Assembly (NCBI GenBank): GCA_032622095.1
Contig: CP136065.1
Span: 241,655,530-241,719,529, forward strand
Source of the DNA: Siphonodentalium dalli
Lineage: Eukaryota; Mollusca; Scaphopoda; Gadilida; Siphonodentaliidae
Length of the DNA: 64,000 nt
Direction: 5' to 3'
Below the pieces are notes generated by a model that was given only the letters and a program-made list of their open reading frames with translations, did not search any database and was not told the origin of the DNA. Below are positions 21,870-34,505 of the stretch, piece by piece; the stretch's first letter is position 1; each line of letters opens with the position of its first letter. The position numbers were made by a program, and so were the translations under genes.

Positions 21870-22940
21870 GTACTGGTGGTGGTGGTGGTGGTGCTGCTGT
21901 TGTTGCTGTTGTTGTTGTTGTTGTTGCTGATGATGATGGTGTTGATAATACTGATGATATTTATTATGACAAAGTTATGATATTGGTGCTTTGTTGCTTT
22001 TGTTGTTGTTGTTGTTGTTGTTAATTGATACTGATGTCGGTGATGGTGATGGTGATGATATTAATGATGCGGATGATGATGTTGAAGAACATGATATTGA
22101 TATGCTGATTATGCTGCAATGAAGAAGATGATGAAGTTGTTGATGATGTTGATCACGATGATATTGATATGCTGATTAGTATTATGATCATGATGATGAT
22201 GATGATGCTGCTGCTGCTGATGGTGGTGGTGGTGGTGATGATAATGATGGTGATGCTTCTACGGCTGTTGATAATGAAGATGATGATGATGTTGATGGCG
22301 ATGATCTTGATATGGTGATTATGCTGGCGATGTTGACAATGATAATGTTGATGATGTTGTTGATGATGATGGTGGTGATGATGATCATGAAGATGATGAT
22401 GATGTTTTTGATGTTGATGTTCATGACGATGATATTGATACGCTGACTATGCTGCTGATGCTGCTGCTAATGATGGTGGTAATGATGATGATGAAGATGA
22501 TGATGTCGGTGATGATGTTGATGTTGATGACGATGATATTGATATGCTGATTATGATGATGATGATAATAACAATGATAATGTTTCTGATGTTGTTGCTG
22601 CTGATGATGGTGGTGATGATGCTGTGGCTGTTGTTGATGATGATGATGATGTTGATGATGCTGATGTTGATAATGAGGATAATGATGATACTGCTGTTGC
22701 TGCTGATGTTGTTGATGATGCTGTTTTTGCTGATAATGGTGATTAAGAGATTGAAGGCGATGATGATGTTGATGACGACAGTAAAATGATAATAATGGTG
22801 CTGCTGCTTACAATGACGATCTTGGTAATAATCGTGATGATTTTGATGACAGCGATGAATATAATGACGATGACAACACAGGGTGACGATAGTGCCGAGG
22901 AAGACACCGATGCCAAAGAATGATGACGGTCATAAAAATG
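21870..22940. repeat. Degenerate trinucleotide tract of about 1 kb (GTT/GAT/GCT/GGT)
   Basis: The tract is almost entirely T/G/A-rich triplets on the plus strand, with phrases such as GATGATGATGTTGATG and GCTGATTATGCTG recurring at roughly 60-130 bp. Frames stay open on both strands and give homopolymeric peptides (Met-rich on plus; Ser/Ile-rich on minus), which I regard as artefact. Confidence 0.95.
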
Positions 22941-23499
22941 AAATACCACATAACTACGCGGTAAATAGTGGAAAATGTTCCTGAACTCTTATGTCGTCTT
23001 CATCCATGATTGAGTTAACCTTTCTTAACTAAATGGGTTTCCCCATTCAGTTGTAAAATGGTACATTGGAACGGTTTATTATTCATTGGGGGGGGGTATA
23101 TTCAGGTAATAAAAGCAGACGACAGATATACATCATAATTATTCATATTTATTGGTGCGAAATGTTCAGATAATAAGTTCAACAAATGGTCGGTTGTAAT
23201 TATCTGAACAATTCATAAGGTAACTACTCGTCAATGAACATTTAGTATAGAACGGGCTAATCCACAACCAACTCTTCACTCGGGTCTCGTCACTCGTGTA
23301 ACCTCAAATAGACTGGCATTGCAGCAAAAACAAGATTGTGGAAATAAACCCGAACATTAGCATTCTCATGTTGAAATCAACTGCCCCTGAATTATCAGTA
23401 GGATAATCTATAAATGAGACAACACCAAATGCATTAATTAGAACACGAGAAACATTCTTTTATGCAACACACCAGCGTTTAATAAATTACAAATTGGAA
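22941..23499. other. No recognised gene; dispersed satellite-like monomer at 23160-23262
   Basis: AATTATCTGAACAATTCATA followed by GGTAACTACTCGTCAATG and TTTAGTATAGAACGGGCTAA is a single diverged monomer of the 27.6-32.4 kb satellite. It is preceded by an inverted partial (AAATGTTCAGATAATAAG). Confidence 0.6.
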
Positions 23500-23875
23500 T
23501 TCATCAAAATGTGCGAGACGGCAACGAACAGGGATAATCTGAAATCATATGTGAATTATGGTAGACAAAGTAACGTATTAGCAATATATCGACAACATTG
23601 ATTTATATTTTTGGCGTAAGAAATCCTATCGACATAATTATACACGGAGGGCGAAGTGACGAATTCAGCCTGCATGGGTCCCACATAGACACGGCCATTC
23701 GGGACCAGAGATCGTCAGGGTGCATGGGCACATAATTAGCAGGTAGTTGGTCATCAGGGTAAGGGGTGGACACATGCATAATTACGGCTATCATATATCC
23801 GTATGAGGTAAATACAAATAAATATATCTAAAATGTATCACTTCTATATCGAAACAAACTTACATGTATTAGTCG
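23500..23875 (+). repeat. Segmental duplicate of 17743-18630 (empty copy)
   Basis: See the entry at 17743-18630. Here GTAAGAAATCCTATCGACAT stands where the other copy has the 215-bp MITE, and only one 47-bp unit is present. Confidence 0.75.
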
Positions 23876-25472
23876 AAACAAGTATATGATAACCCATGCA
23901 ATTCTCAACTGTTCACGCGTCTCCAAAGAGACGAAGACTAGAAAAGAATATCCATTTAACCACTCTGTATATCCCCCAAGCACCCACAATTAACGGAAAG
24001 CTTGCATCGTGTTAATACCAAGCATAATCATTAACCTACCTTGAAAATAATGATCCAGTTATTTCATCAGAAAAGCACAGCTTGTTTGTTATTCCCCTCA
24101 TACAATTATTAACGAGCACTAGAGAGATATAGTTAGACGGTAGAAGAAAGTTATACTTAGGTATATGACCTACAACGCTCTTGGAGACCGTTACAAAGCA
24201 TCCGTAGAAATAATAGACCCGAGATCTGGAGAGTATAGTATATCTTTATACCTTGCTCAATTATCGAAAATTTCACACGATCTGTTGCCAGATTTATTTT
24301 ATATTTAGCTATTTCTTTAGCTTGCAATAGCATATGCCATATGGGTATCTCTGACGCTGTTAGCAGTGGGGTAGATTTTATTTCGGCACAATCTGACATA
24401 TTTTATCCGACATTGCCCGTCTAATGATAAGAAATATCGTGTCGACCTACATGATATCGCGTAGGGTTTTGTTTTGACTGTTGGGTCTAAAGCGAAGATG
24501 AAAATAAACGCCCCATGCTTATTCAGTATATATAGTTTCTACTGGTTTGGTTTGTTGATCAATAAATAGTAACCGCGACCACACAGCTGTAACGTGGATT
24601 GAATCGTTTGTTTGTGACACACCCCGCCGAAATGGTCACGGGCAACGGATGCAGACGGGGACAAGGGGAACGACTTCATAAAAGGGCACTTTTGCAGTCA
24701 AGTGTACTGCCATAATGTGATTAATGTCACACATATTCCGAAAATGCACAAATGTGGTAATTATAAAGTACTAAACTGGACCAAGTTCATATTAAGAATA
24801 TAGATATATATTTCTTTCCGGGCAATACACCAATGCTGATCTAACTCATATTGAATGTGTTTCTTGTTATTTGAATACGATTGAAGTCGTTTTATTCATA
24901 AAAATCATGTACGATAAACGTTACAGAGCGACGTCAACTCCAGATTTTCTTCCCATGGCCTACAGGTCCTCATAAAAGCCGAAAACAACCGAACATAACC
25001 GAATACAAGTTCAAATAATGGGAAGTATAACAAATAAAGTTCATAGGCGTATAATTAATGTTCAAACTATTACGATGCGAAGTTTGGTTGAGTTTGGGTC
25101 AATAATCAGTGTTTTATTATCAGATCTTTTGTGTAACGCGTTTTGTGTTCGACATAGAAAAGGTTCTTTTCGGCATTCTGTAACCGGTAATTAATTAACA
25201 CACAGACCACGCAGCGAGTAACGCTAATCGGCTTTATGAAACACATGTGTTTTGCGTTTAACAATTCCATCACCGGTTTATTTTCACAAATCAGGAACAT
25301 GGGATTTTCATACTGATACATTATTAGAAAATATTAGTCCCACGATAAACGGTCTAAGATCAAAATAAAAATATAGACTAAATAGAAAAGCATTTAGACA
25401 CCCTCTTCAAATCTTATATTTTGCCACTGTTTGATTATGCAGATGTTATGATATTGGATAACCATTACTTAT
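23876..25472. other. No recognised gene
   Basis: The frames at minus 24157-24399 and minus 25106-25321 are not recognisable. I see no repeats or RNA genes. Confidence 0.35.
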
Positions 25473-25966
25473 GTAGACAGACAGACAGACAGACAGATGA
25501 TTTTATTCCTCCATTATTGGAGATGAAGTATATACAAACAATATACAATGGTAGGTATTGGTGATACAGAAACTATGTAGTATTGGTTACAAAATATTCA
25601 AATGTGACATCATATAATATAATTATGTAGGTTATATCATAATAATAAGCAGTACATATTCCTGAGAAATCACGTAAATGGGAAACGGGATTTAGTGACT
25701 TGAGGAGAGCCTGAATATGTGTATGTAGAAGTTAACTATTCACTCCAGAAACGTATCGACTGGAGATGAAAGTTTTCTAGAGAATACTCAACTCGCACAT
25801 AAATCGCAGATAAATGGCATTTGCGGATAAGTTCTGATGCTTTTTCAACATTCGGGATATTTGAACTGCTCGACTCTTGGATAATACCAAGGTGTGTCAC
25901 CTGTTTCGTTCCACGGCTGGTTCGGCCGGGCTTGTTCGGCCCATGGTTTGGGCCGAACAGTCTCAC
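25473..25966 (-). pseudogene. LINE fragment with CTGT-repeat 3' tail
   Basis: The plus strand has (ACAG)n at 25473-25497 followed by GATTTTATTCCTCC. Read on the minus strand this is GGAGGAATAAAATC followed by a CTGT microsatellite, a LINE-like 3' tail. Upstream on the minus strand, 25966-25736 is a 76-codon frame containing KQVTHLGIIQESSSSNIPNV and EKASELIRKC. This resembles the HLGI---(S/N)--VE--(I/L)--AR region just after the RT palm of several animal LINEs. It is internally deleted and decayed. Confidence 0.5.
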
Positions 25967-26550
25967 CTAAAAATGTTTTTACACTGAGCCTATCGCAAAC
26001 AGTTTTGCACATATCTACGAGGACAATTTACATTTCTCTCTGGGAACCGTAATAACTGACGTATGTGAGTGTTGATGTTGACATTAGTATGCACGTATAG
26101 TGTATATATGCTTTATATGTACATTATGTACTTTACCACTCAACTATGTATATCATATGGTATAATAAGCCTACAACATGTATTCATATACATGCATGCA
26201 ACATTTCAACAACATTATTATCTGTTGTTCCTTCTTTGAAAGTTCTTTCATATCTCTGTTTCATTTCTGTTACTATATTTTTGTTCTGTTGTGTTCCTTA
26301 TTGTGTTTGGTAATAATCACCTATGGGTTTTATACAAATAAACATTTTAATTTATAACAACGAATTACACTCAAGTATGTCTCTAAATAGCACCCGTGGT
26401 TAGCCCTATTAATATTAAATGGATTATACCAGTTAGAGATAAAAGTGTACGTCGGAATGGTCTACTCTATTATTTTAGGGGATTTTGAGGTGATAAAAGC
26501 AGACGACAGAATGAGCCCTAATTATTGAGGGAAATGTTTAGTTAATAAGT
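25967..26550. other. No recognised gene
   Basis: The phrase AGCAGACGACAGA near 26505 also occurs near 23113, in each case followed within about 70 bp by a TTCAGATAATAAG- or TAGTTAATAAG-like phrase. This hints at a further decayed repeat family. Confidence 0.35.
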
Positions 26551-26960
26551 TTAAGGTACTCAATCCGATTCGATGGTCCCCAAATCATCAAATCCCAACA
26601 ACAACAACAACATTTTTTGAAATGCCGTTTCAGTTATCAGAATCGAGTAATTGGCCAAAAAATAATGCTAACCACAGTCAACTATAGTATAAAATTGCCC
26701 AAAACCTGTTATTTATCAACATTTTGTTCAACGAAATTTTGCCGGTTTGTCAAATATCTGACACAAAAAAGCCACTTGATTTTAGAGTTAATCATCTTCA
26801 TCCGCAATTTGGTCCGAGGCGGTTTTCTCGTCGACTGTTTACTGGGCCACTTAATATTATATGTGGTGAAAAATAATTGATTTCAAAAATTGATATATGA
26901 TAACTCTGAGCTTTGATGGATGGGTTCCTCGAATCGAATCAAATACCCCTCCCCCCCGAA
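26551..26960 (+). mobile_element. Decayed copy of the GGTACTCAATCCGA MITE
   Basis: The left terminus TTAAGGTACTCAATCCGATT and internal phrases (GTTATTTATCAACATTTTGT, CACTCTGAGCTT-like CTCTGAGCTTTGATGG) match the MITEs at 43605-44067 and 50291-50750. The right terminus is lost, and identity is lower than between the other two. Confidence 0.8.
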
Positions 26961-27276
26961 GCGTTAATTCGGATTATGCATCTTTAAAAAACGACCTATG
27001 GTTGTGAAAATAAGTACAATACGGGAATCTTTTGAATGTCGCGTTTTATGCCCATTTGAGGGAAAAATACGCTCTGTATGGGCGTAAAATGTGTCGTTCA
27101 AAATACGACCGTATATAGTCTATATAATTACGAAATAAGCTCATATATGGGCACTACACCATCGATTCACGCTCTTTATATAGTGTGTGTTCACTGAAGT
27201 CCGCGCCATTCAACGGAATAACGGGTATAAGTTCTATGAGCTTATTTCAGAATCAAATAAGTCCAATATGAACATA
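26961..27276. other. No recognised gene
   Basis: Repeated AAAATACGACC/AAAAACGACC phrases are visible but I identify no feature. Confidence 0.35.
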
Positions 27277-27541
27277 TGTGACCCGCCATATCAAATCCAG
27301 TTGTAAGTCGGGATTCTTTTTACCCTGTGCCAATGCATTCTCTTATATATGCGAGTCGACCATAGGTCGCCTCGCATATATAAGAGAATGCATTGGCCTA
27401 ACAATTTCTTACAATTTTTAGGACATAAAATAAAAAAACATCCATTAACCCGCAGGGAGCCCCACACATATATAGAAGCATATAGAAGAGTGTCGTCTGC
27501 TCATGTTTGTCTGGGACTCTGTATGGGTGAAATTATAAAAT
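27277..27541 (+). mobile_element. Half copy of the TGTGACCCGCC element
   Basis: The left terminus and one hairpin module (27329-27397) are present, followed by the central GAGCCCCACACATATATAGA region. The sequence breaks off at GAAATTATAAAATATGG, before the second hairpin. It ends about 40 bp before the 68-bp satellite begins. Confidence 0.85.
27329..27397. repeat. Hairpin module, copy 6
   Basis: As copy 1; perfect arms. Confidence 0.9.
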
Positions 27542-27580
27542 ATGGACCTATTTTCAGGAGGATATGTTGGGTCGTTTGTT

Positions 27581-30500
27581 AAACTTATTATCTGAACATT
27601 TCCTATGAGAAAACTACTCATCAATGATGCTTTAGTATAGAAAGGGTTAAACTTATTATCTGAACATTTCCTATGAGATAACTACTCATCAATGATGCTT
27701 TAGTATAGAAAGGGTTAAACTTATTATCTGAACATTTCCTATGGGATAACTACTCATCAATGATGCTTTAGTATAGAAAGGGTTAAACTTATTATCTGAA
27801 CATTTCCTATGGGATAACTACTCACCCATGATGCTTTAGTATAGAAAGGGTTAAACTTATTATCTGAACATTTCCTATGGGATAACTACTCATCAATGAT
27901 GCTTTAGTATAGAAAGGGTTAAACTTATTATCTGAACATTTCCTATGGGATAACTACTCATCAATGATGCTTTAGTATAGAAAGGGTTAAACTTATTATC
28001 TGAACATTTCCTATGGGATAACTACTCACCCATGATGCTTTAGTATAGAAAGGGTTAAACTTATTATCTGAACATTTCCTATGGGATAACTACTCACCCA
28101 TGATGCTTTAGTATAGAAAGGGTTAAACTTATTATCTGAACATTTCCTATGGGATAACTACTCATCAATGATGCTTTAGTATAGAAAGGGTTAAACTTAT
28201 TATCTGAACATTTCCCATGTGATAACTACCCACCAATGATGCTTTAGTATAGAAATGGATAAACTTATTATCTGAACATTTCCTATGGGATAACTACTCA
28301 TCAATGATGCTTTAGTATAGAAAGGGTTAAACTTATTATCTGAACATTTCCCATGTGATAACTACCCACCAATGATGCTTTAGTATATAAAGGGTTAAAC
28401 TTATTATCTGAACATTTCCTATGAGATAACTACTCATCAAAGGTGCTTTAGTATAGAAAGGGTTAAACTTATTATCTGAACATTTCCTATGAGATAACTA
28501 CTCATCAAATGTGCTTTAGTATAGAAATGGTTAAATTTATTATCTGAACATATCCTATGGGATAACTACTCATCAAAGGTGCTTTAGTATAGAAAGGGTT
28601 AAATTTATTATCTGAACATAATATAGAAAGGGTTAAACTTATTATCTGAACATTTCCTATGGGATAACTACTCACCCATGATGCTTTAGTATAGAAAGGG
28701 TTAAACTTATTATCTGAACATTTCCTATGGGATAACTACTCACCCATGATGCTTTAGTATAGAAAGGGTTAAACTTATTATCTGAACATTTCCTATGGGA
28801 TAACTACTCATCAACGATGCTTTAGTATAGAAAGGGTTAAACTTATTATCTGAACATTTCCCATGTGATAACTACCCACCAATGATGCTTTAGTATAGAA
28901 ATGGATAAACTTATTATCTGAACATTTCCTATGGGATAACTACTCATCAATGATGCTTTAGTATAGAAAGGGTTAAACTTATTATCTGAACATTTCCCAT
29001 GTGATAACTACCCACCAATGATGCTTTAGTATATAAAGGGTTAAACTTATTATCTGAACATTTCCTATGGGATAACTACTCACCCATGATGCTTTAGTAT
29101 AGAAAGGGTTATTCTGAACATTTCCTATGGGATAACTACTCACCCATGATGCTTTAGTATAGAAAGGGTTAAACTTATTATCTGAACATTTCCTATGGGA
29201 TAACTACTCACCCATGATGCTTTAGTATAGAAAGGGTTTAGATGAAATTATCTGAACATTTCCTATGAGATAACTACTCATCAAAGGTGCTTTAGTATAG
29301 AAATGGTTAAATTTATTATCTGAACATATCCTATGGGATAACTACTCATCAAAGGTGCTTTAGTATAGAAAGGGTTAAATTTATTATCTGAACATTTCCT
29401 AAGGGATAACTACTCATCAAAGGTGCTTTAGTATAGAAAGGGTTAAATTTATTATCTGAACATTTCCTATGGGATAACTACTCATCAATGATGCTTTAGT
29501 ATAGAAAGGGTTAAACTTATTATCTGAACATTTCCTATGGGATAACACTCAGCAATAATGCTTTAGTATATAAAGGGTTAAACTTATTATCTGAACATTT
29601 CCTATGAGATAACTACTCATCAAAGGTGCTTTAGTATAGAAAGGGTTAAATTTATTATCTGAACATTTCCTATGGGATAACACTCAGCAATAATGCTTTA
29701 GTATATAAAGGGTTAAATTTATTATCTGAACATATCCTATTGGATAACTGTTCATCAATGATGCTTTAGTATAGAAAGGGTTAAACTTATTATCTGAACA
29801 TTTCCTATGGGATAACACTCAGCAATAATGATTTAGTATATAAAGGGTTAAACTTATTATCTGAACATTTCCTATGAGATAACAACACATCAAAGGTGCT
29901 TTAGTATAGAAAGGGTTAAATTTATTATCTGAACATTTCCTATGGGATAACTACTCATCAAAGGTGCTTTAGTATAGAAAGGGTTAAATTTATTATCTGA
30001 ACATATCCTATGGGATAACTACTCATCAAAGGTGCTTTAGTATAGAAAGGGTTAAATTTATTATCTGAACATTTCCTAATGGATAACTACTCATCATAGG
30101 TGCTTTGTATTGAAAGGGTTAAATTTATTATCTGAACATTTCCTATGGCATAACTACTCATCAATGATGCTTTAGTATAGAAAGGGTTAAACTTATTATC
30201 TGAACATTTCCTATGGGATAACACTCAGCAATAATGCTTTAGTATATAAAGGGTTAAACTTATTATCTGAACATTTCCTATGAGATAACTACTCATCAAA
30301 GGTGCTTTAGTATATAAAGGGTTAAATTTATTATCTGAACATATCCTATTGGATAACTGCTCATCAATGATGCTTTAGTATAGAAAGGGTTAAACTTATT
30401 ATCTGAACATTTCCTATGGGATAACACTCAGCAATAATGCTTTAGTATATAAAGGGTTAAACTTATTATCTGAACATTTCCTATGGGATAACTACTCATC

Positions 30501-32430
30501 AAAGGTGCTTTAGTATAGAAAGGGTTAAATTTATTTTCTGAACATTTCCTATGGGATAACTACTCATCAAAGGTGCTTTAGTATAGAAAGGGTTAAATTT
30601 ATTATCTGAACATATCCTATGGGATAACTACTCATCAAAGGTGCTTTAGTATAGAAAGGGTTAAATTTATTATCTGAACATTTCCTAAGGGATAACTACT
30701 CATCAAAGGTGCTTTAGTATAGAAAGGGTTAAATTTATTATCTGAACATTTCCTATGGGATAACTACTCATCAATGATGCTTTAGTATAGAAAGGGTTAA
30801 ACTTATTATCTGAACATTTCCTATGGGATAACACTCAGCAATAATGCTTTAGTATATAAAGGGTTAAACTTATTATCTGAACATTTCCTATGAGATAACT
30901 ACTCATCAAAGGTGCTTTAGTATAGAAAGGGTTAAATTTATTATCTGAAAATTTCCTATGGAATAACTACTCATCAAAGGTGCTTTAGTATAGAAAGGGT
31001 TAAATTTATTATCTGAACATATCCTATGGGATAACTACTCATCAAAGGTGCTTTAGTATAGAAAGGGTTAAATTTATTATCTGAACATTTCCTAAGGGAT
31101 AACTACTCATCAAAGGTGCTTTAGTATAGAAAGGGTTAAATTTATTATCTGAACATTTCCTATGGGATAACTACTCATCAAAGGTGCTTTAGTATAGAAA
31201 GGGTTAAATTTATTATCTGAACATTTCCTATGGGATAACTACTCATCAAAGGTGCTTTAGTATAGAAAGGGTTAAATTTATTATCTGAACATTTCCTATG
31301 GGATAACTACTTATCAATGATGCTTTAGTATAGAATGTGTTAAACTTATTATCTGAACATTTCCTATGAGATAACTACTCATCAATGATGCTTTAGTATA
31401 GAAAGGGTTAAACTTATTATCTGAACATTTCCTATGGGATAACTACTCACCAATGATGCTTTAGTGTAGAAAGGGTTAAACTTATTATCTGAACATTTAC
31501 TGTGGCATAACTACTCACCAATGGTGCTTTAGTATAGAAAGGGTTAAACTTATTATCAGAACATTTCCTATGGGATAACTACTCATCAATGATGCTTTAG
31601 TATAGAAAGGGTCAAACATATTATCTGAACATTTTCTATATGGGATAACTACTCATCAACGATGCTTTAGTATAGAAAGGGTTAATCTTATTATCTGAAC
31701 ATTTCCTAAGGGATAACTACTTATCAATGATGCTTTAGTATAGAAAGGGTTAAACTTATTATCTGAACATTTCCTAAGGGATAGCTACTTATCAATGATG
31801 CTTTAGTATAGAAAGGGTTAAACTTACTATCTGAACATTTCCTATGTGATAACTACTCATCAATGATGCTTTAGTATAGAAAGGGTTAAACTTATTATCT
31901 GAACATTTCCTATGGGATAACTACTCATCAATGATGCTTTAGTATAGAAAGGGTTAAACTTATTATCTGAACATTTCCTATGGGATAACTACTCAGCAAT
32001 GATGCTTTAGTATAGAAAGGGTTAAACTTATTATCTGAACATTTCCTATGGGGTAACTACTCAGCAATGACGCTTTAGTATAGAAAGGGTTAAACTTAGT
32101 ATCTGAACATTTACTGTGACATAACTACTCATCAAAGGTGCTTTAGTATAGAAAGGGTTAAATTTATTATCTGAACATTTCCTAAGGGATAACTACTTAT
32201 CAATGATGCTTTAGTATATAATGTGTTAAATTTATTATCTGAACATTTCATATGGGATAACTACTCATCAATGATGATTTAGTATAGAAAGGGTTAAACT
32301 TATTATACTGAACATTTCATATGGGATAACTACTCAGCAATGATGCTTTATTATAGAAAGGGTTAAACTTATTATCTGAACATTTCCTATGGGGTAACTA
32401 CTCATCAATGATGCTTTGGTGTAGATAGGG
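27581..32430 (+). repeat. 68-bp satellite array, about 71 monomers
   Basis: The monomer is roughly AAACTTATTATCTGAACATT, TCCTATGGGATAACTACTCA, TCAATGATGCTTTAGTATAG and AAAGGGTT. Successive AAACTT sites are exactly 68 bp apart in the first units. Subtypes are visible: CTCACCCATGATGC, CCCATGTGATAACTACCCAC, CATCAAAGGTGC with AAATTTATT, and a 2-bp-shorter GATAACACTCAGCAATAATG. Subtype positions (for example 29541, 29675, 29811, 30215, 30419 and 30826 for the short form) show 2-, 3- and 6-monomer periodicities, which is higher-order organisation. One monomer near 28611-28632 is truncated. No open frame runs through it. Confidence 0.97.
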
Positions 32431-32433
32431 CTA

Positions 32434-32926
32434 AGTGGTCCTGCTAATTTGTTATGGTGTTGGTGGGTCCTGCTGAAGTGATATGATGCTGGTAAGGCAA
32501 ACTGGTGCTGTTCAGAACCGGTCCGTTATTGTTTCTACAGTTGTCATTTTCGCGATGTTCGAACGAATCGAACACAATCCACCGTCTGTATGAAACATTC
32601 AAGAACCAATATATTTCAACAATGGCTGTCCTTGTGCTTACAGAACGACATGTCACGAATAACCACCTTGATTATGGTCGGTTTGCAACAACAGATACAC
32701 CCATTATTAAAAATGTGTTATATATAACATATATCTTTTAAATGTGTTGTATACACATAACGGCTTTTCATTGATTCGTTCAGAATAGCCAAACACCGCA
32801 AAAATGACAACTTTACATATAATAACAGTACTTTTTCTTAACAACATCAGTTTGCCCTACCGGCATCATATCAGTTCAGCATGACGCACCGACACCATAG
32901 CAAGTTAGCAGGACCACGTACTTGAT
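32434..32926. mobile_element. GGTCCTGCTAAT inverted-repeat element, full copy
   Basis: The left arm AAGTGGTCCTGCTAATTTGT starts within a few bases of the satellite end. The right arm ends TAGCAAGTTAGCAGGACCACG. Both arms carry GGCAAACTG(G/A)TG and a GTCCGTTAT/ACAGTACTTTT region. It is a diverged relative of 8832-9351 with no coding capacity. Confidence 0.75.
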
Positions 32927-33624
32927 TTCGGCACACATTATGCCAAGATGTTGGACGTTTTAATTACACCCTATGTGTGTTTACTGCTTCGCTGATATGG
33001 CCGTGCCATTTGAGCGATGGTGATATCTCGCAGTATTTCGGGTTTCACGCGATGCGAGTTATTTTATGAAATTATAGTATGGCTAATCTGGCCGTGTCAA
33101 TGGAGCTATGGAGCGATGGGGATATATCGCAGGATAACACATTTAGGGTTTTCGCAGATGTATTTCGCCGATGTCTCATTGTTGCAGTATGTAACGTTTA
33201 TGGTCGCGTCAATTGCTTTCGATATTTAGGTATAAACAATGGCTGGGCCACTCTTGAAGATTTTTATTGCGCGAACACAATGCATAACATAAGAGCTAAC
33301 GTTGCTGATGAAGTATGCCTCAACTGGAATGTAGAATAAAGGTCGTATTTCGAAGTATCGGGCGTGTATTTAATCCGATTAGTAGAGTTTTGGTCCGCAT
33401 TTAGAGGCTTTCTGGTGTGGTCAATGAGAAACCTGCAGCAATAATCCGTAGTTGTTGTAATAATTGGAAGGATTAGTTGTTTTAACCGAATTCTGAGGTG
33501 GTGATTCATGTAAACAATATATTTTATATTATGATTTATATATATGTCTAATAATATGATCTTGAGGGCGCTATCATTTCTGACGATGATATTCTTGTAT
33601 TTCACATCTCCCAGGTTTATCAAT
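32927..33624. other. No recognised gene
   Basis: Frames of 70-119 codons (plus 33017-33339, minus 33264-33623) show no family I can name. Confidence 0.35.
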
Positions 33625-34029
33625 TTGTTGAGCGAGGAGTATTAACTCTACATTTTTATTTCGGACGAAAGGAAAACATCTGCATACTATGGGAAACAAC
33701 TCTATATATCTTATTTGTTTTGGATCGATTGGTATAATTACAACACAAAGACAGTACGTATCGTATATATCTCTATCAATTTGGTGTGACTTATTGTGCC
33801 CACATTCATGTTTGATGAACTACGAAGACGATAAGGACTTTGAATTTTGTTCTTTCAAAAAATCACCGAATGTGTCAATACTTGATCAGCATACTTGAGC
33901 CCACACCACACAGAACAAGTCCCTCGAAAGGGTAGGGTTTGTAAGCCCTGTTTCTGTTGGTGTCTCTCGCGCAGAACATCGATCTGAACATCGATCGCTG
34001 AAACTTTCCGGCTGATCTGTCCAGAGACA
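33625..34029 (-). repeat. Dispersed repeat R1, right part of a split minus-strand copy
   Basis: The reverse complement matches 45350-45735, 48790-49190 and 51570-52030, with markers CCTCGCTCAACA, CGATCCAAAACAAATA and GATCAGCCGGAAAGTTTCAG. It stops at GAGACA, where the foldback element at 34030 begins, and resumes after 40111. Confidence 0.85.
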
Positions 34030-34053
34030 TAGTTAGGGAGCCCGCGTATGTTC

Positions 34054-34505
34054 CATTTACACTTTTGCGTACAAAAGGTTTGACCCCCTAAAGTTGGTAC
34101 CAATAATGGAACATTCTGAAAAACCGATTTCTTAAGTTGCGCATTCCTGGGGTTTAGGGGCCGCTGAACCCCAAAAAGTGCCAAAAATCACTTCTATTTA
34201 CACTTCCGCGTACATCGATGAATTTTGGTTTGATGATACTCCTAAGTGTACTGATTAAGAAAACACAACTTAAGAAAGGGATTTTCCTGGGGTTTTCAGA
34301 TAAGAAAGGGGGTCCCATGCTGAACCCCAAAACGTGATTTTTCCCTTTTTTTTACACTTTCGCGTACATCCATAATTTTTGGTCTCAAAGTACTTTGATA
34401 TATACTAATTATAAAAACACAACTTAAGAAGCAACTTTTCCTGGGGTTTTAAGATAAGAAGGGGGTCATCGGGTCACCCCTCAAAACGTAAAAAATCACT
34501 TTTAT
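34054..34505. repeat. Three ~150-bp sub-repeats in the left arm
   Basis: Each unit contains TTTACACTT(T/C)(T/C)GCGTACA, an AACTTAAGAA-like phrase, CCTGGGGTTT and a (A/G)ACCCC(A/T)(A/C)AAA region. Units start near 34054, 34197 and 34351. The mirror copies lie at about 39640-40085. Confidence 0.75.

Noticed and set aside
22188-22949. Met-rich and Ser-rich proteins in the triplet tract
   Set aside because: Trinucleotide repeats keep all frames open, and the composition is pure low complexity.
24157-24399. 80-codon minus-strand frame as an exon
   Set aside because: I considered it because the composition looks protein-like, but no family is recognisable and there is no neighbouring support.
27581-32430. 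Repeat-spacer array
   Set aside because: All 68 bp of each unit are conserved, so there are no variable spacers. It is a satellite.
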